A stretch of DNA of 64,000 bases from Candidatus Thermochlorobacter aerophilus (GCA_002794105.1 PHFL01000060.1:60952-124951); one strand, 5' to 3'; shown: positions 43,253-52,513, numbered from the stretch's first letter. Numbers and translations are program-made. The notes: generated by a model not told the origin, from the sequence alone.

Positions 43253-44218
43253 ATGCTAAGCTCACTTGAAAGCGTGCCGCTGACAAAAGAGCGCCAAGGC
43301 GTGCTCTCGCTCATTGGCAAAACTCCACTGATACGACTGCATAAGCTCCCAACGCTATGGGGCATTCGCGACGATGTAGAAATCTACGGCAAGTGTGAGT
43401 TCATGAATCCGGGCGGTAGTGTCAAAGACCGTCCTGCACTAAACATCATTGAAACTGCAGAACGGCAAGGACTGCTGACGAAAGACAAAATTTTGCTCGA
43501 TGCCACCAGTGGCAATACTGGCATTGCCTACGCCATGATTTGTGCCATCAAGGGCTATAGGGTGCAACTCTGCGTGCCAGAATCTGCATCGCCAGAGCGC
43601 AAGCGCATCTTGCAAGCCTATGGCGCTGAAATTATCTACACTCCAGCAGCAGAATCTTCAGACGGCGCAATTCTCAAAGCACGAGAACTCTATGCGCAAA
43701 ATCCCGAGAAGTATTTCTATGCCGACCAATACAGCAACGATGCCAACTGGCAAGCGCACTTTCATACCACAGGCGTGGAACTTTGGGAACAGACAAATGG
43801 ACGCATCACGCACTTTATTGCTGCAATCGGGACCAGCGGAAGTTTTATTGGCACCTCACGCCGCTTGAAGCAATACAACCCAGCCGTGCAATGCATTGCT
43901 GTTCAGCCCGATGTTGCTGTGCATGGCATTGAAGGCATTAAACATCTGGAATCAGCGATGGTGCCAAAAATTTATGACCCATCTGTGCCCGATATGTTCA
44001 TGGAAGTCTCCACAGAAAAAGCATATGAGTTTGCCAAGCGCTTAGCTGCTGTGGAAGGTTTGTTTGTGGGTATTTCAGCGGCAGCAAATGTCTATGCTTC
44101 ACTGAAATTGGCAAAAGAGTTTTCGCAGCGCCATGAGCCAGCGGTTATTGTGTGCATTCTTTGTGACGGTGGCATGAAATATCTCTCCGAACACTTCTGG
44201 GAAAAACGCTTTGAGTAA
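43253..44218 (+). CDS. Cysteine synthase family (CysM/CysK-like)
   Basis: PLP-dependent beta-replacement enzyme, 321 residues, making cysteine from O-acetyl- or O-phosphoserine and a sulfur donor. Seen: LIGKTPLIRLHKL, PLP lysine 58 in NPGGSVKDRPA, substrate loop TSGNTGIAYAM, and phosphate-binding GTSGSFIGTSR. ATG 43253 is chosen; the frame is open back to 43178 but without family sequence. Being next to a Mec-like peptidase suggests the protein-thiocarboxylate route (CysM type), though sequence alone does not exclude ordinary CysK function. Confidence 0.92.
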   Translation: MLSSLESVPLTKERQGVLSLIGKTPLIRLHKLPTLWGIRDDVEIYGKCEFMNPGGSVKDRPALNIIETAERQGLLTKDKILLDATSGNTGIAYAMICAIKGYRVQLCVPESASPERKRILQAYGAEIIYTPAAESSDGAILKARELYAQNPEKYFYADQYSNDANWQAHFHTTGVELWEQTNGRITHFIAAIGTSGSFIGTSRRLKQYNPAVQCIAVQPDVAVHGIEGIKHLESAMVPKIYDPSVPDMFMEVSTEKAYEFAKRLAAVEGLFVGISAAANVYASLKLAKEFSQRHEPAVIVCILCDGGMKYLSEHFWEKRFE

Positions 44219-44292
44219 GAGCGCAGTGTGCACTATTTTCTGCACAGCAGTGATTTCAGCGTATCCATCTTAACAAAAAACTCAAAGTAAAA

Positions 44293-46194
44293 ATGAGAAA
44301 CCGCTTTGCTTTGTTGAAGTTCTTTCTCATTCTGCAGCTCTTTTCTCTTGCGCAGGCTTTGGCGCAAACAGCTGCCGACGACTCGCTCTATGTGCGGCAA
44401 AATTTCACCAAGCGCGAAGTCTATATCCCCATGCGCGATGGCGTGCGACTCTTCACCTCAATTTATGTGCCGAAAGATTCTTCAAAGAAATATCCAATTA
44501 TCATGATGCGCACGCCGTATAGCGTTGCCCCGTATGGTGAAGATGCGTATCGCACCGTGCTTACCCCAGTCTCACTTATGCGAGAAGGATACATTTTTGT
44601 CTATCAAGATGTGCGCGGACGCTACATGTCAGAGGGGGAGTTTGTCAATGTGCGCCCAAACATCCCGGGCAATGACACCAAAGATGTTGATGAGTCGAGC
44701 GATACATACGACACCATAGAGTGGCTTGTCAAGAATCTGCAAACTTGCAATGGCAAGGTTGGTATCTGGGGCATTTCATATCCGGGTTTTTATGCGGCAG
44801 CGGCTATCCCTGATGCACATCCAGCACTCAAGGCTGTCTCGCCGCAAGCTCCTGTAACAGATTGGTGGATTGGCGATGACTTTCACCACAATGGTGCCTT
44901 TTTCTTCATGGATGCCTTCACATTTCTCTACTCCTTTGGCAAACCGCGCCCGAAGCCAACAACCGCGGGCAATCCGCCTTACAATTTCCCAACGCCCGAC
45001 GCCTATAAATTTTTCCTTGAACTTGGCGCCCTGAAAAATGTCAATCAAAAAATTTATCGCGATAGCATTGCCTTCTGGAACGACCTCATGAATCATCCGA
45101 ACTACGATGAGTTCTGGAAAGCGCGCACACTTTTGCCACACTTCAAAAATGTCACGCCAGCAGTGATGACCGTCGGCGGCTGGTATGATGCTGAAGACCT
45201 CTATGGACCGCTCAAAGTCTACGATGCTATTGAACGGCAAAACCCCGGTGCAAAAAACATCTTGGTCATGGGACCATGGTTTCATGGCGCATGGGCAAGA
45301 ACTGACGGCGAGAAGCTGGGCTACATTAAGTTTGGCTCAAAGACCGCAGAATACTACCGTGAAAACATCGAAAAGCGTTTCTTCAACGCTTATCTCAAAG
45401 ATGGAGAAGACCCCAAATTGCCCGAAGCCATACTCTTCGATGCAGGCGCAAAGGAATGGCGAACATTTGAAGAGTGGCATCCCAAAAACGTCGTAGAAAA
45501 AAAGCTCTATTTCCACGCAAACGGCAAACTTTCGTTTGAGCCGCCAACCGACACGAAAGGCTTCGATGAATACATCAGCGACCCCAATAAGCCTGTGCCT
45601 TACACCAACGAAATCCGCGTTGACCGAAGTGTTGAATACATGATTGAAGACCAGCGTTTTGCCGCTCGCCGCCCCGATGTACTGGTCTATCAAACTGACG
45701 TGCTTACAGAAGATGTAACGCTGGCAGGCAACATCTTTGCCAATTTGTTTGTCTCCAGCACAGGTACAGATGCAGACTTTATCGTCAAACTCATTGATGT
45801 CTTTCCAGACACAGCACGAGATGACTACACCGACAAACCCTTGGGCAGACGTGTGTTCCCAGCCCCAGTTCGGTTAGGCAGTTTTCAGAAGCTTGTGCGC
45901 TGGGAAGTGATGCGAGCCCGCTATCGCAAAAGCTATGAAAAGCCTGAGCCGCTCAAACCCAATCAGGTAGAGCAAGTCAGATTTGAGCTGATGGACGTGC
46001 TCTATACTTTCAAAAAAGGTCATCGGATTATGGTGCAGGTGCAAAGTTCAATGTTCCCGCTCATTGACCGCAATCCGCAAAAGTTTGTCGATATCTACAA
46101 GTGTAGTGATGACGACTTCCAGAAAGCCACGCATCGAGTGTATCGCACAGCTAAAGCCGCTTCGCACCTGAGCATCAAAGTTTTACCGAATTAG
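44293..46194 (+). CDS. Exported CocE/NonD (S15-like) hydrolase
   Basis: 633 residues: signal peptide (KFFLILQLFSLAQALAQ), alpha/beta hydrolase domain with nucleophile Ser162 in GIWGISYPGFYAA, acid in VGGWYDAEDLYG and His in WFHGAWAR, and the C-terminal jelly-roll domain (about 430-630) typical of X-Pro dipeptidyl-peptidase/cocaine-esterase-like enzymes. The N-terminal MRDGVRLFTSIYVPKDS is the family signature. Likely a periplasmic or secreted peptidase or acylase complementing the S9 enzyme at 23226. Confidence 0.92.
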   Translation: MRNRFALLKFFLILQLFSLAQALAQTAADDSLYVRQNFTKREVYIPMRDGVRLFTSIYVPKDSSKKYPIIMMRTPYSVAPYGEDAYRTVLTPVSLMREGYIFVYQDVRGRYMSEGEFVNVRPNIPGNDTKDVDESSDTYDTIEWLVKNLQTCNGKVGIWGISYPGFYAAAAIPDAHPALKAVSPQAPVTDWWIGDDFHHNGAFFFMDAFTFLYSFGKPRPKPTTAGNPPYNFPTPDAYKFFLELGALKNVNQKIYRDSIAFWNDLMNHPNYDEFWKARTLLPHFKNVTPAVMTVGGWYDAEDLYGPLKVYDAIERQNPGAKNILVMGPWFHGAWARTDGEKLGYIKFGSKTAEYYRENIEKRFFNAYLKDGEDPKLPEAILFDAGAKEWRTFEEWHPKNVVEKKLYFHANGKLSFEPPTDTKGFDEYISDPNKPVPYTNEIRVDRSVEYMIEDQRFAARRPDVLVYQTDVLTEDVTLAGNIFANLFVSSTGTDADFIVKLIDVFPDTARDDYTDKPLGRRVFPAPVRLGSFQKLVRWEVMRARYRKSYEKPEPLKPNQVEQVRFELMDVLYTFKKGHRIMVQVQSSMFPLIDRNPQKFVDIYKCSDDDFQKATHRVYRTAKAASHLSIKVLPN

Positions 46195-46196
46195 GC

Positions 46197-46868
46197 ATGC
46201 AAAAGGAGCAAAAAGCATCGGTCATGTTGAAACGCATGTGTAATGGATTGTGCCTGTGTGCGATGCTGCTATTTGGCACGGCAGTAGAGAGTCTTTCACA
46301 GCCCTTAGCAAGAACCTATGCCGAGCAGCGTCTGACCGCGCAGAGAAACGCCATGTGGATTCTTGGAGCTTGGGCAGGTGCGTCAATTCTATCGGGCGTT
46401 GGACTCTCGGTGCAGTCAGAAAATACCACATTGCGCTACTTAGGCTTTCAAAACATAGGCTGGGGCGCAGTCAATGCGGCAATTGCAGTCTCTGCCTTGT
46501 TTGGTTTGAGCGGACAATTTGCAGCACTCGATACCTTAGGCACCGACGGGCGCGCACTCTTAGATGAACTCTCTCAAGAACAAACCTTTGCCAAAATTTT
46601 ACTGGTCAATACTGGACTCGATGTGGGCTATATGCTGGTCGGTGCCGCACTAATGTGGGGAGCAAGAAATGGGTTGGCGCGCAGCGAAGAAGTCTTCGGC
46701 AGCGGACTTGGCGTTGTGATTCAAGGCGCCTTTCTGCTTGTCTTCGACATCTGGCAAGTGCTTGCCTCTGGCGACAGAACAGGCGCATTAGAAAATGCTA
46801 TACGACCGCTACTCTCGCTCTCGGCAACACCCTTTGGAACAGCGATAAAGCTGACCGTGTCATTTTGA
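46197..46868 (+). CDS. Predicted membrane protein, DUF6992-like
   Basis: 223 residues beginning 2 bp after the S15-like gene stop, so probably co-transcribed. N-terminal hydrophobic signal/anchor (CLCAMLLFGTAVESLS), then about four membrane segments: MWILGAWAGASILSGVGLSV, GFQNIGWGAVNAAIAVSALFGL, LVNTGLDVGYMLVGAALMW and VVIQGAFLLVFDIWQVLAS. The W-G-x-V-N-x-x-I-A pattern recalls DUF6992 proteins of Bacteroidota/Chlorobiota. Function unknown. Confidence 0.7.
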   Translation: MQKEQKASVMLKRMCNGLCLCAMLLFGTAVESLSQPLARTYAEQRLTAQRNAMWILGAWAGASILSGVGLSVQSENTTLRYLGFQNIGWGAVNAAIAVSALFGLSGQFAALDTLGTDGRALLDELSQEQTFAKILLVNTGLDVGYMLVGAALMWGARNGLARSEEVFGSGLGVVIQGAFLLVFDIWQVLASGDRTGALENAIRPLLSLSATPFGTAIKLTVSF

Positions 46869-46894
46869 ACCGCCAAGTCCGAAAAGGTATGCCG

Positions 46895-46916
46895 TAACAT
46901 TTTTGCAAAAGTGTTA
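46895..46916. promoter_or_regulatory. 22-bp dyad upstream of the dicarboxylate symporter gene
   Basis: TAACATTTTTG-CAAAAGTGTTA, symmetric except for one base pair, 78 bp before the symporter start. It could be an operator or a weak hairpin terminator for the upstream gene; there is no clear T run beyond the dyad. Confidence 0.35.
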
Positions 46917-46993
46917 TACTCTTACGCACAACAAAGACTTTTGTCAGCAAACACATCGCACAAAATCTAACGCAGAGAGTTCAGCTTAAGCGA

Positions 46994-48361
46994 ATGTCAA
47001 AAACAGCACGAAAGAAACTGGCACTGCACACCCAAATTTTCATCGGCTTAACCGCAGGATTAGTGGCAGGTCTGCTGGTCAATATCTTTTTCCCAAATGA
47101 TGAAACCGTCAAGTGGGTGGCAAAAGAAATAGCCTATCCGATTGGACAAGTGTTTTTGCGTCTGATTTTCATGGTGATTGTTCCGCTGATTTTTTCTGCA
47201 TTAGTGCTTGGCGTGGCAGATTTAGGGGATGTGAAAAAGATTGGTCGCGTCGGTATCAAAACCTTGCTTTTTACGGTCGTAATTACAGCGCTGGGCGTAG
47301 TGGTTGGGATTGTGTTAGTTAATCTGTTTCAGCCCGGCGTGGGGCTATCGCAGGAAAGCCGCAACCTTTTGATGAGCACGCTGTCGCAAAATCAAGCGGT
47401 CAGTAGCATTTTAAGCAGTGCTAGTGAAAGCAAGAGCTTTACGCAAACGCTATTAGATTTCATTCCACGCAACCCCTTCGTTGAAGTTACCTTCTTTCTT
47501 GACCCAAACTATCGCGGCGGCGGACTAATTGCCATGATGTTCTTTGCACTCATGTTCGGCATTGCCATGACACTCTGTGAGCCAGAGAAAATGGAACCGC
47601 TCACAAAGGTCTTGCAAGGCATCAACGATGTGGTCATGAAAATCATTGATTTGGCAATGCGTCTTGCCCCGTATGGTGTGGCGGCACTCATCTTTACGGC
47701 AACCTCACAACTGGGCTTTCAGATTGTTGCCATCTTGGCAAAATATGTGTTCGTGGTGCTGTTGGCATTAGCGTTTCATCAGTTTGTTACCTACGGTATC
47801 ATCATCAAGCTTGGTGCAAAGCGTAACCCTATTGAATTTTTCAGAGGTATCGTAGAAGTTATGCTGACAGCATTTTCAACCAGTTCATCAAATGCCACAC
47901 TGCCCACATCAATGCGCGTCTCGGTTGAAAATCTTGGCATCAATCGCGACATTTCAAACTTTGTGCTCACCATTGGCTCGACGGCAAACCAAAACGGGAC
48001 AGCGCTCTACGAAGGCATCACTGTGCTGTTTCTGGCGCAGTTTTACGGCATTGAGTTGAGCGTTGGACAGCAGGTTTTGGTCGTGCTCTTAGCGATTTTA
48101 GCAGGTGTAGGAACAGCAGGAGTGCCCGGAGGGTCCTTGCCACTGGTGGTGTTGGTGTTGCAGCAGGTTGGCGTACCAGTTGAAGGCATTGGCGTAATTT
48201 TAGGTGTGGATAGAATTCTGGACATGAGTCGCACAGTAGTCAATGTCACTGGCGATATTACGCTGGCAGCATGGGTAGAATCAGCAGAGCCTGTAAAGCA
48301 TAGTCAAGACCATGCGGCAAGTCTGCAAACCCCTGTAGAAATAGGAAATGAAGCACAGTAG
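46994..48361 (+). CDS. Dicarboxylate/amino acid:cation symporter (DAACS)
   Basis: 455-residue GltPh-fold secondary transporter for glutamate/aspartate, C4-dicarboxylates or neutral amino acids. Seen: FLRLIFMVIVPLIFSALVLG, serine-rich re-entrant loop TAFSTSSSNATLPTSM (HP1), the NMDGT region reading NQNGTALYEG, and GVGTAGVPGGSLPLVVLVL (HP2). The acidic residue of NMDGT is asparagine here, as in a subset of the family, so substrate and ion stoichiometry may differ from GltPh. It has its own upstream region with a dyad at 46895. Confidence 0.92.
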   Translation: MSKTARKKLALHTQIFIGLTAGLVAGLLVNIFFPNDETVKWVAKEIAYPIGQVFLRLIFMVIVPLIFSALVLGVADLGDVKKIGRVGIKTLLFTVVITALGVVVGIVLVNLFQPGVGLSQESRNLLMSTLSQNQAVSSILSSASESKSFTQTLLDFIPRNPFVEVTFFLDPNYRGGGLIAMMFFALMFGIAMTLCEPEKMEPLTKVLQGINDVVMKIIDLAMRLAPYGVAALIFTATSQLGFQIVAILAKYVFVVLLALAFHQFVTYGIIIKLGAKRNPIEFFRGIVEVMLTAFSTSSSNATLPTSMRVSVENLGINRDISNFVLTIGSTANQNGTALYEGITVLFLAQFYGIELSVGQQVLVVLLAILAGVGTAGVPGGSLPLVVLVLQQVGVPVEGIGVILGVDRILDMSRTVVNVTGDITLAAWVESAEPVKHSQDHAASLQTPVEIGNEAQ

Positions 48362-48439
48362 TGGCGCCTTATAGAGGCTTTATGGCAAATCCTTTCTATC
48401 TTTGCGCAAACTTGCAACTGTTGATATGCCAAAGTCTAA

Positions 48440-49354
48440 ATGTATAAGCGCGTACTCATTACTGGTGCTAATGGGTTAGTGGGACAAAAGCTGGTAGAGA
48501 TTTTCTCTAAAGACCGCAATTTCGACTTGCTGGCGTGCAGTCGCCAAGCCCATGCTTACAACAGCTCGGCGAGCTTTGGCTATCTGTCGCTCGATATCAC
48601 AAACCGCGGCGCAGTTAAGGAGTTGGTGTGGAACTTCTCGCCCGACTACATCATCAACGCCGCAGCCTTTACAGATGTCGATGCATGTGAGCGAGAAAAA
48701 GAGTTATCTTGGAAATCAAACGTTACGGCAGTAGAAAACTTGATTGCTGCGGCACGTTTGGTGAAGTCATGTGTAGTACAGATTTCTACAGACTACATCT
48801 TTGACGGCAAAAACGGTCCGTATGATGAAAATGCCATTCCCAATCCGCTCAATTACTACGGGCGAGAAAAGTTAGCCGCAGAAAATGCCGTGCGTAGTTC
48901 GGGAGAAAATTGGCTGATTGTGCGCACGAATGTGGTCTATGGCGTAGCGCCAAAAGTGAAGAAAAATTTTGCCCTCTGGCTGGTGCAAGAGTTGAAACAG
49001 CATCGCAGAGTCAATGTGGTCAGTGACCAGTATGGAAACCCGACTTTGGCAGATGATTTGGCACGCGGCATCTATGAGCTGGTCCGCCGAGGCAAGCGCG
49101 GTGTCTATCACATCGCCGGTGCAGATTTCATGTCGCGCTACGAGTTTGCACGCAAACTGGCGGAAGTGTTTGGCTATGATGAGTCGCTTATCACGCCGAT
49201 TAAGACCGCAGACCTCAACCAATTAGCTGTCCGCCCGCTACAATCTGGCTTAATTACGCTCAAAGCCCAGTCAGAACTGAGCCTCAACTTCCTGACGGTT
49301 GAGGAAAGTCTGAAAATTTTCAAGCATCAATTTTTGGAAAGTGCGGCAGTCTGA
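48440..49354 (+). CDS. rmlD: dTDP-4-dehydrorhamnose reductase
   Basis: Extended SDR of the RmlD family, last step of dTDP-L-rhamnose synthesis for surface polysaccharide. 304 residues: ITGANGLVGQKLVEIF, INAAAFTDVDACE, QISTDYIFDGKNGPYDE, NYYGREKLAAEN (catalytic Tyr-Lys), RTNVVYG. The family signature TDYIFDG is intact. rmlA, B and C are not in the window, so the gene stands apart from a complete pathway; it may instead serve a related deoxysugar reductase role. Confidence 0.88.
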   Translation: MYKRVLITGANGLVGQKLVEIFSKDRNFDLLACSRQAHAYNSSASFGYLSLDITNRGAVKELVWNFSPDYIINAAAFTDVDACEREKELSWKSNVTAVENLIAAARLVKSCVVQISTDYIFDGKNGPYDENAIPNPLNYYGREKLAAENAVRSSGENWLIVRTNVVYGVAPKVKKNFALWLVQELKQHRRVNVVSDQYGNPTLADDLARGIYELVRRGKRGVYHIAGADFMSRYEFARKLAEVFGYDESLITPIKTADLNQLAVRPLQSGLITLKAQSELSLNFLTVEESLKIFKHQFLESAAV

Positions 49355-49363
49355 TGCCAAAGC

Positions 49364-49939
49364 TCACTTGTCAAGTTCAGGCACACCAGAAGCATTCCAG
49401 CGTAGCTGACGCACAAGCTGCTTGTTCTCATAGCGTTCGTAGTCGCCGCGCCCATCGCGGAAAAGTTCCAGACGCTCTTGGCAGAGCGTTTGTGAATGAA
49501 GTGTGCGTAGCGTGTAAAGTGTGGAACTTTCGCGAACAGACCACGAAAACAAGCCTTGCGCGCGTGAAAAAAGTGTGTCGCTATACCAAAGAATTTTGCC
49601 GCGCCGCACATCGCGTGATAGCAAAATTTCGAACGCAACTGCATTGAGCGGGTTAGGTTTCGTAAAAATACCTTTGCCGCCCAAGAGACCTTTTTCAACT
49701 CCGTCGTAAATCGATGTCTCTTGTGCTTTGCATGGATGCAGGTGGCTGCCAGAGTGAATTGCAAGCACGAATTGGTTGAGTTTTGCAGCAAGTGCATTGA
49801 TATGCGCACAATCTGGATGAGAGTTGTGAAGCGAAGAAATTGTCACTAAATTCGGGTCACGAATGAGTTTCATAAGTCGCTCTATAAGCTCATCGCCTGC
49901 GCACATTAGCATCACAATTCCGATGAGGGCTAACATCAT
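49364..49939 (-). CDS. Hypothetical protein
   Basis: Not recognised. 191 residues from ATG 49939, convergent with rmlD (9 bp between stops) and divergent from the amidase gene. N-terminal hydrophobic stretch MMLALIGIVMLMCAG could be an anchor or buried helix. Notable segments: NQFVLAIHSGSHLHP, SIYDGVEKGLLGGKGIF, NAVAFEILLSRDVRRG. The coherent amino-acid composition over 190 codons and the lack of any rival frame support a real gene. Confidence 0.6.
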   Translation of the reverse strand: MMLALIGIVMLMCAGDELIERLMKLIRDPNLVTISSLHNSHPDCAHINALAAKLNQFVLAIHSGSHLHPCKAQETSIYDGVEKGLLGGKGIFTKPNPLNAVAFEILLSRDVRRGKILWYSDTLFSRAQGLFSWSVRESSTLYTLRTLHSQTLCQERLELFRDGRGDYERYENKQLVRQLRWNASGVPELDK

Positions 49940-49983
49940 AGCATGTTCATTTGAGTTAATTCCAAAAAAATAAAGAGATTGTA

Positions 49984-51663
49984 ATGAAACGTCTTGCCCT
50001 CTTTGGTATAGTGTGTTTGCAAGTGTGCTGCGTATCGTTAGCTGTAGCCCAATCGATCTTGACGCTCGACCTTACGCTGCCCGACGGTCGCACTACAAGC
50101 GATAAGGTTCAATTTTACACCGTGAAAAATACTGAGATGGTCGCTGTGGCAGACATCTGTCATGCCTTGCGCTTCCCATTTGAGGAAACGCCGCAAATGC
50201 TTGTGGTGGCAACAAGGCAGCATGACTCATGCATCTTGCGCAGCAACAATCACTTTGCCGTGATATGGCGCCATGCTCAGCCCAAAGAAGCAATTCAGTT
50301 GCCAGCGGCACCGCTCTTGCAAGAAGGCAAACACTACTTGATGCCAAAGCATATCGGTCGCTGGCTCATGATGTGGCTGGGCATTGCTGCAAGCTACGAC
50401 CCAACGGCACGCAAACTGACGATGGTCTTTAAGCCCACAGCCGATAGCACCACGAAAACATGGAGTGCTGCAGTCACAAAGCCCGATAGCAATGCCAGCC
50501 CTACCGCACCAACCAAATCCGACACTGCACAAGTTATCAAGCCTGACTTAGATGAGCGATACACCATTCCCAGCTTAGCTATTGACGAAAAAGCCAACGG
50601 TGTTATCATCCGCATCTTTGCCACGCAGCCAAATGTGCAGTATGAATTTATTCCGCCTGATGCCAATGGCATTGCTTACTTGACGTTTGTAAAATCAACA
50701 GGCAACATTGCAGCGCTCACGCAAAAATTTCCAAAAAACAATTTCCTGAAAAGCATTCAAGCTATCCGATTAAAATCGGGAGCGTTGCAATTGACGTTTG
50801 AGTTCAATGTGGTGCGCTACAAAATCAAATCGAGCGAATTTGCACGCGAGCGAGGCTCAAACAACTTTCTACTGCTCGTCCTACGCGATGTCAATGTGCA
50901 AGAGATTTTAGAACATGAAAAAGTAGAGCGGATTAGGAGTGAGTTAGAACAAGAGCGAGAAAAGTGGAAATTGGATGTCATCTGTCTGGATGCAGGACAC
51001 GGTGGCAAAGACCCAGGTGCAATCGGTGCAAACGGCACTTATGAGAAAACCGTCACGCTGGGCATTGTGCTCAAACTCGGCAAATTGATTGAAAAAAATA
51101 TGCCCGATGTGAAGGTAATCTACACGCGCAAAAGCGATGTATTTGTCGAACTGGATGAAAGAGGCAGAATTGCTAACAGAAATGGCGCCAAGCTGTTCGT
51201 CAGTGTGCATTGTAATGCGAGTCTCAACAAGAAAGCTGAAGGTACAGAGGTCTATCTATTAGGATTACACAAGACTGAAGCGGCTCTGAGGGTTGCACAG
51301 CGAGAAAACGCCGTTATCATGCAAGAGTCGGACTACCAAAATCGTTACAAGGATTACACGGACGAAAACTTGATTCTTGTTACAATGGCACAAAGTGCCT
51401 TCATGCAACAAGCAGAGAAGTTAGCTGAATTGGTCAGCAAAAGTATTGCAGCGCGTAGTGGGTTGCAAAACAATGGGGTCAAACAAGCTGGATTTATGGT
51501 GCTCTGGACGCCCTCTATGCCAAGTATCTTGGTTGAAGCGGGCTACATCACACACGCTGAAGATGAGAAGTTTCTTGCTTCAGAGAGCGGTCAGCAGAAA
51601 ATTGCAGAAGCAATTTATGATGCTATCGTGAAGTTCCAGTATGAATACCACGCCCAGCGCTAA
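49984..51663 (+). CDS. N-acetylmuramoyl-L-alanine amidase (Amidase_3), exported
   Basis: Zinc amidase that cuts the peptide from peptidoglycan glycan strands, in daughter-cell separation and wall turnover. 559 residues: signal peptide (IVCLQVCCVSLAVAQ), an N-terminal beta-rich region (about 25-300) with an AMIN-like anchoring section, then the catalytic domain with zinc ligands in LDAGHGGKDPGAIG (about 335-348), a glutamate in TYEKTVTLG, SVHCNAS, and the catalytic glutamate in ILVEAGYITH. A short charged coiled segment (about 312-330) joins the parts. Confidence 0.93.
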   Translation: MKRLALFGIVCLQVCCVSLAVAQSILTLDLTLPDGRTTSDKVQFYTVKNTEMVAVADICHALRFPFEETPQMLVVATRQHDSCILRSNNHFAVIWRHAQPKEAIQLPAAPLLQEGKHYLMPKHIGRWLMMWLGIAASYDPTARKLTMVFKPTADSTTKTWSAAVTKPDSNASPTAPTKSDTAQVIKPDLDERYTIPSLAIDEKANGVIIRIFATQPNVQYEFIPPDANGIAYLTFVKSTGNIAALTQKFPKNNFLKSIQAIRLKSGALQLTFEFNVVRYKIKSSEFARERGSNNFLLLVLRDVNVQEILEHEKVERIRSELEQEREKWKLDVICLDAGHGGKDPGAIGANGTYEKTVTLGIVLKLGKLIEKNMPDVKVIYTRKSDVFVELDERGRIANRNGAKLFVSVHCNASLNKKAEGTEVYLLGLHKTEAALRVAQRENAVIMQESDYQNRYKDYTDENLILVTMAQSAFMQQAEKLAELVSKSIAARSGLQNNGVKQAGFMVLWTPSMPSILVEAGYITHAEDEKFLASESGQQKIAEAIYDAIVKFQYEYHAQR

Positions 51664-51669
51664 GCATGG

Positions 51670-52119
51670 CTATCTTAGCAAGTCTGGCTCATCTTCAGTA
51701 TCTTCGTCAGAATCGTTGTGGGAGTTGTCATCTGTAGGTCCAGCTTGATGTAAAATCATTTTCCAACCATCATCACTAAGTTCAAAAATGTTGGTTGCGG
51801 CTAAAACCACGCGTGTAGGTAGCTCAGTAGGATGAGTGGCAGTAAGAAGATTTTCGCGCAGGGTAACAATTCCAATGCGTCCTAATACAACGGCTTCGAC
51901 TTCTTCCAACTCAAAGTGCATAGAAAAGGTGTTGCGAAAAATCAGTTGCCAGCTTTCCATAACTTCATCAAAGCCTGAGATGATGTGCCAGCCCGGATGC
52001 AGGCATTTCACATATGGTGCTGAATGCCAGATATACTGCATTTTTTCAAGGTCCAACGAGGCAAAGGCTTCATAGAAGCGCTCGTTTGCAATAAGTAATT
52101 CCTCAGCTAAGGATTGCAT
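51670..52119 (-). CDS. SnoaL-like NTF2-fold protein
   Basis: 149-residue cytoplasmic protein: helix ANERFYEAFASLDLEKMQYIWH, then VKCLHPGWHIISGFDEVMESW, and strands HFELEEVEAVVLGRIGIVTLRE and DGWKMILHQAGPT. This is the pattern of stand-alone SnoaL_3/nuclear transport factor 2-like proteins of unknown role. The C-terminus is very acidic (DDNSHNDSDEDTEDEPD). Its ATG overlaps the ATG of the alkyltransferase-like gene on the other strand in a shared CATG. Confidence 0.8.
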   Translation of the reverse strand: MQSLAEELLIANERFYEAFASLDLEKMQYIWHSAPYVKCLHPGWHIISGFDEVMESWQLIFRNTFSMHFELEEVEAVVLGRIGIVTLRENLLTATHPTELPTRVVLAATNIFELSDDGWKMILHQAGPTDDNSHNDSDEDTEDEPDLLR

Positions 52120-52513
52120 GAGAAAGAAACGAACAGTTGAAAAAACAACTTCTCTGCGCTCAAAAGATGGTGATACGGCTTTGCAAACACAAAATTTTTA
52201 TGCAAAAGTTTATGCATTGGTGCGAAGCGTGCCAAAAGGTAAGGTAACGACTTACGGTGCAATTGCTGAAGCACTGGGTGCAAAATGCTCAGCCCGAATG
52301 GTTGGCTATGCACTGCATGCCGCCATAGGCTCCGATGTGCCAGCGCATCGAGTGGTAAACCGCTTCGGTGCACTGACTGGCAAACATCATTTTCCACACC
52401 CCGATTTGATGAAACAGCTCCTGCTTGAAGAAGGCGTATCGTTCAACGACGATGATACGGTAAAAATGGAAAAACACTTCTACGCATTTCGGCGAAATAA
52501 AAAGGCTACTTGA
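52118..52513 (+). CDS. Alkyltransferase-like protein (ATL, MGMT family without active cysteine)
   Basis: 131 residues of the MGMT DNA-binding domain: VPKGKVTTYGAIAEALG, helix-turn-helix ARMVGYALHAA with arginine finger, and PAHRVVNRFG where true methyltransferases have PCHRV. The acceptor cysteine is alanine, as in the Thermus ATL. Such proteins cannot repair DNA themselves but bind O6-alkylguanine and hand it to nucleotide excision repair; uvrA is present in this window at 1151. The start is ATG 52118, overlapping the divergent gene's start by 2 bp. Confidence 0.88.
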   Translation: MRKKRTVEKTTSLRSKDGDTALQTQNFYAKVYALVRSVPKGKVTTYGAIAEALGAKCSARMVGYALHAAIGSDVPAHRVVNRFGALTGKHHFPHPDLMKQLLLEEGVSFNDDDTVKMEKHFYAFRRNKKAT

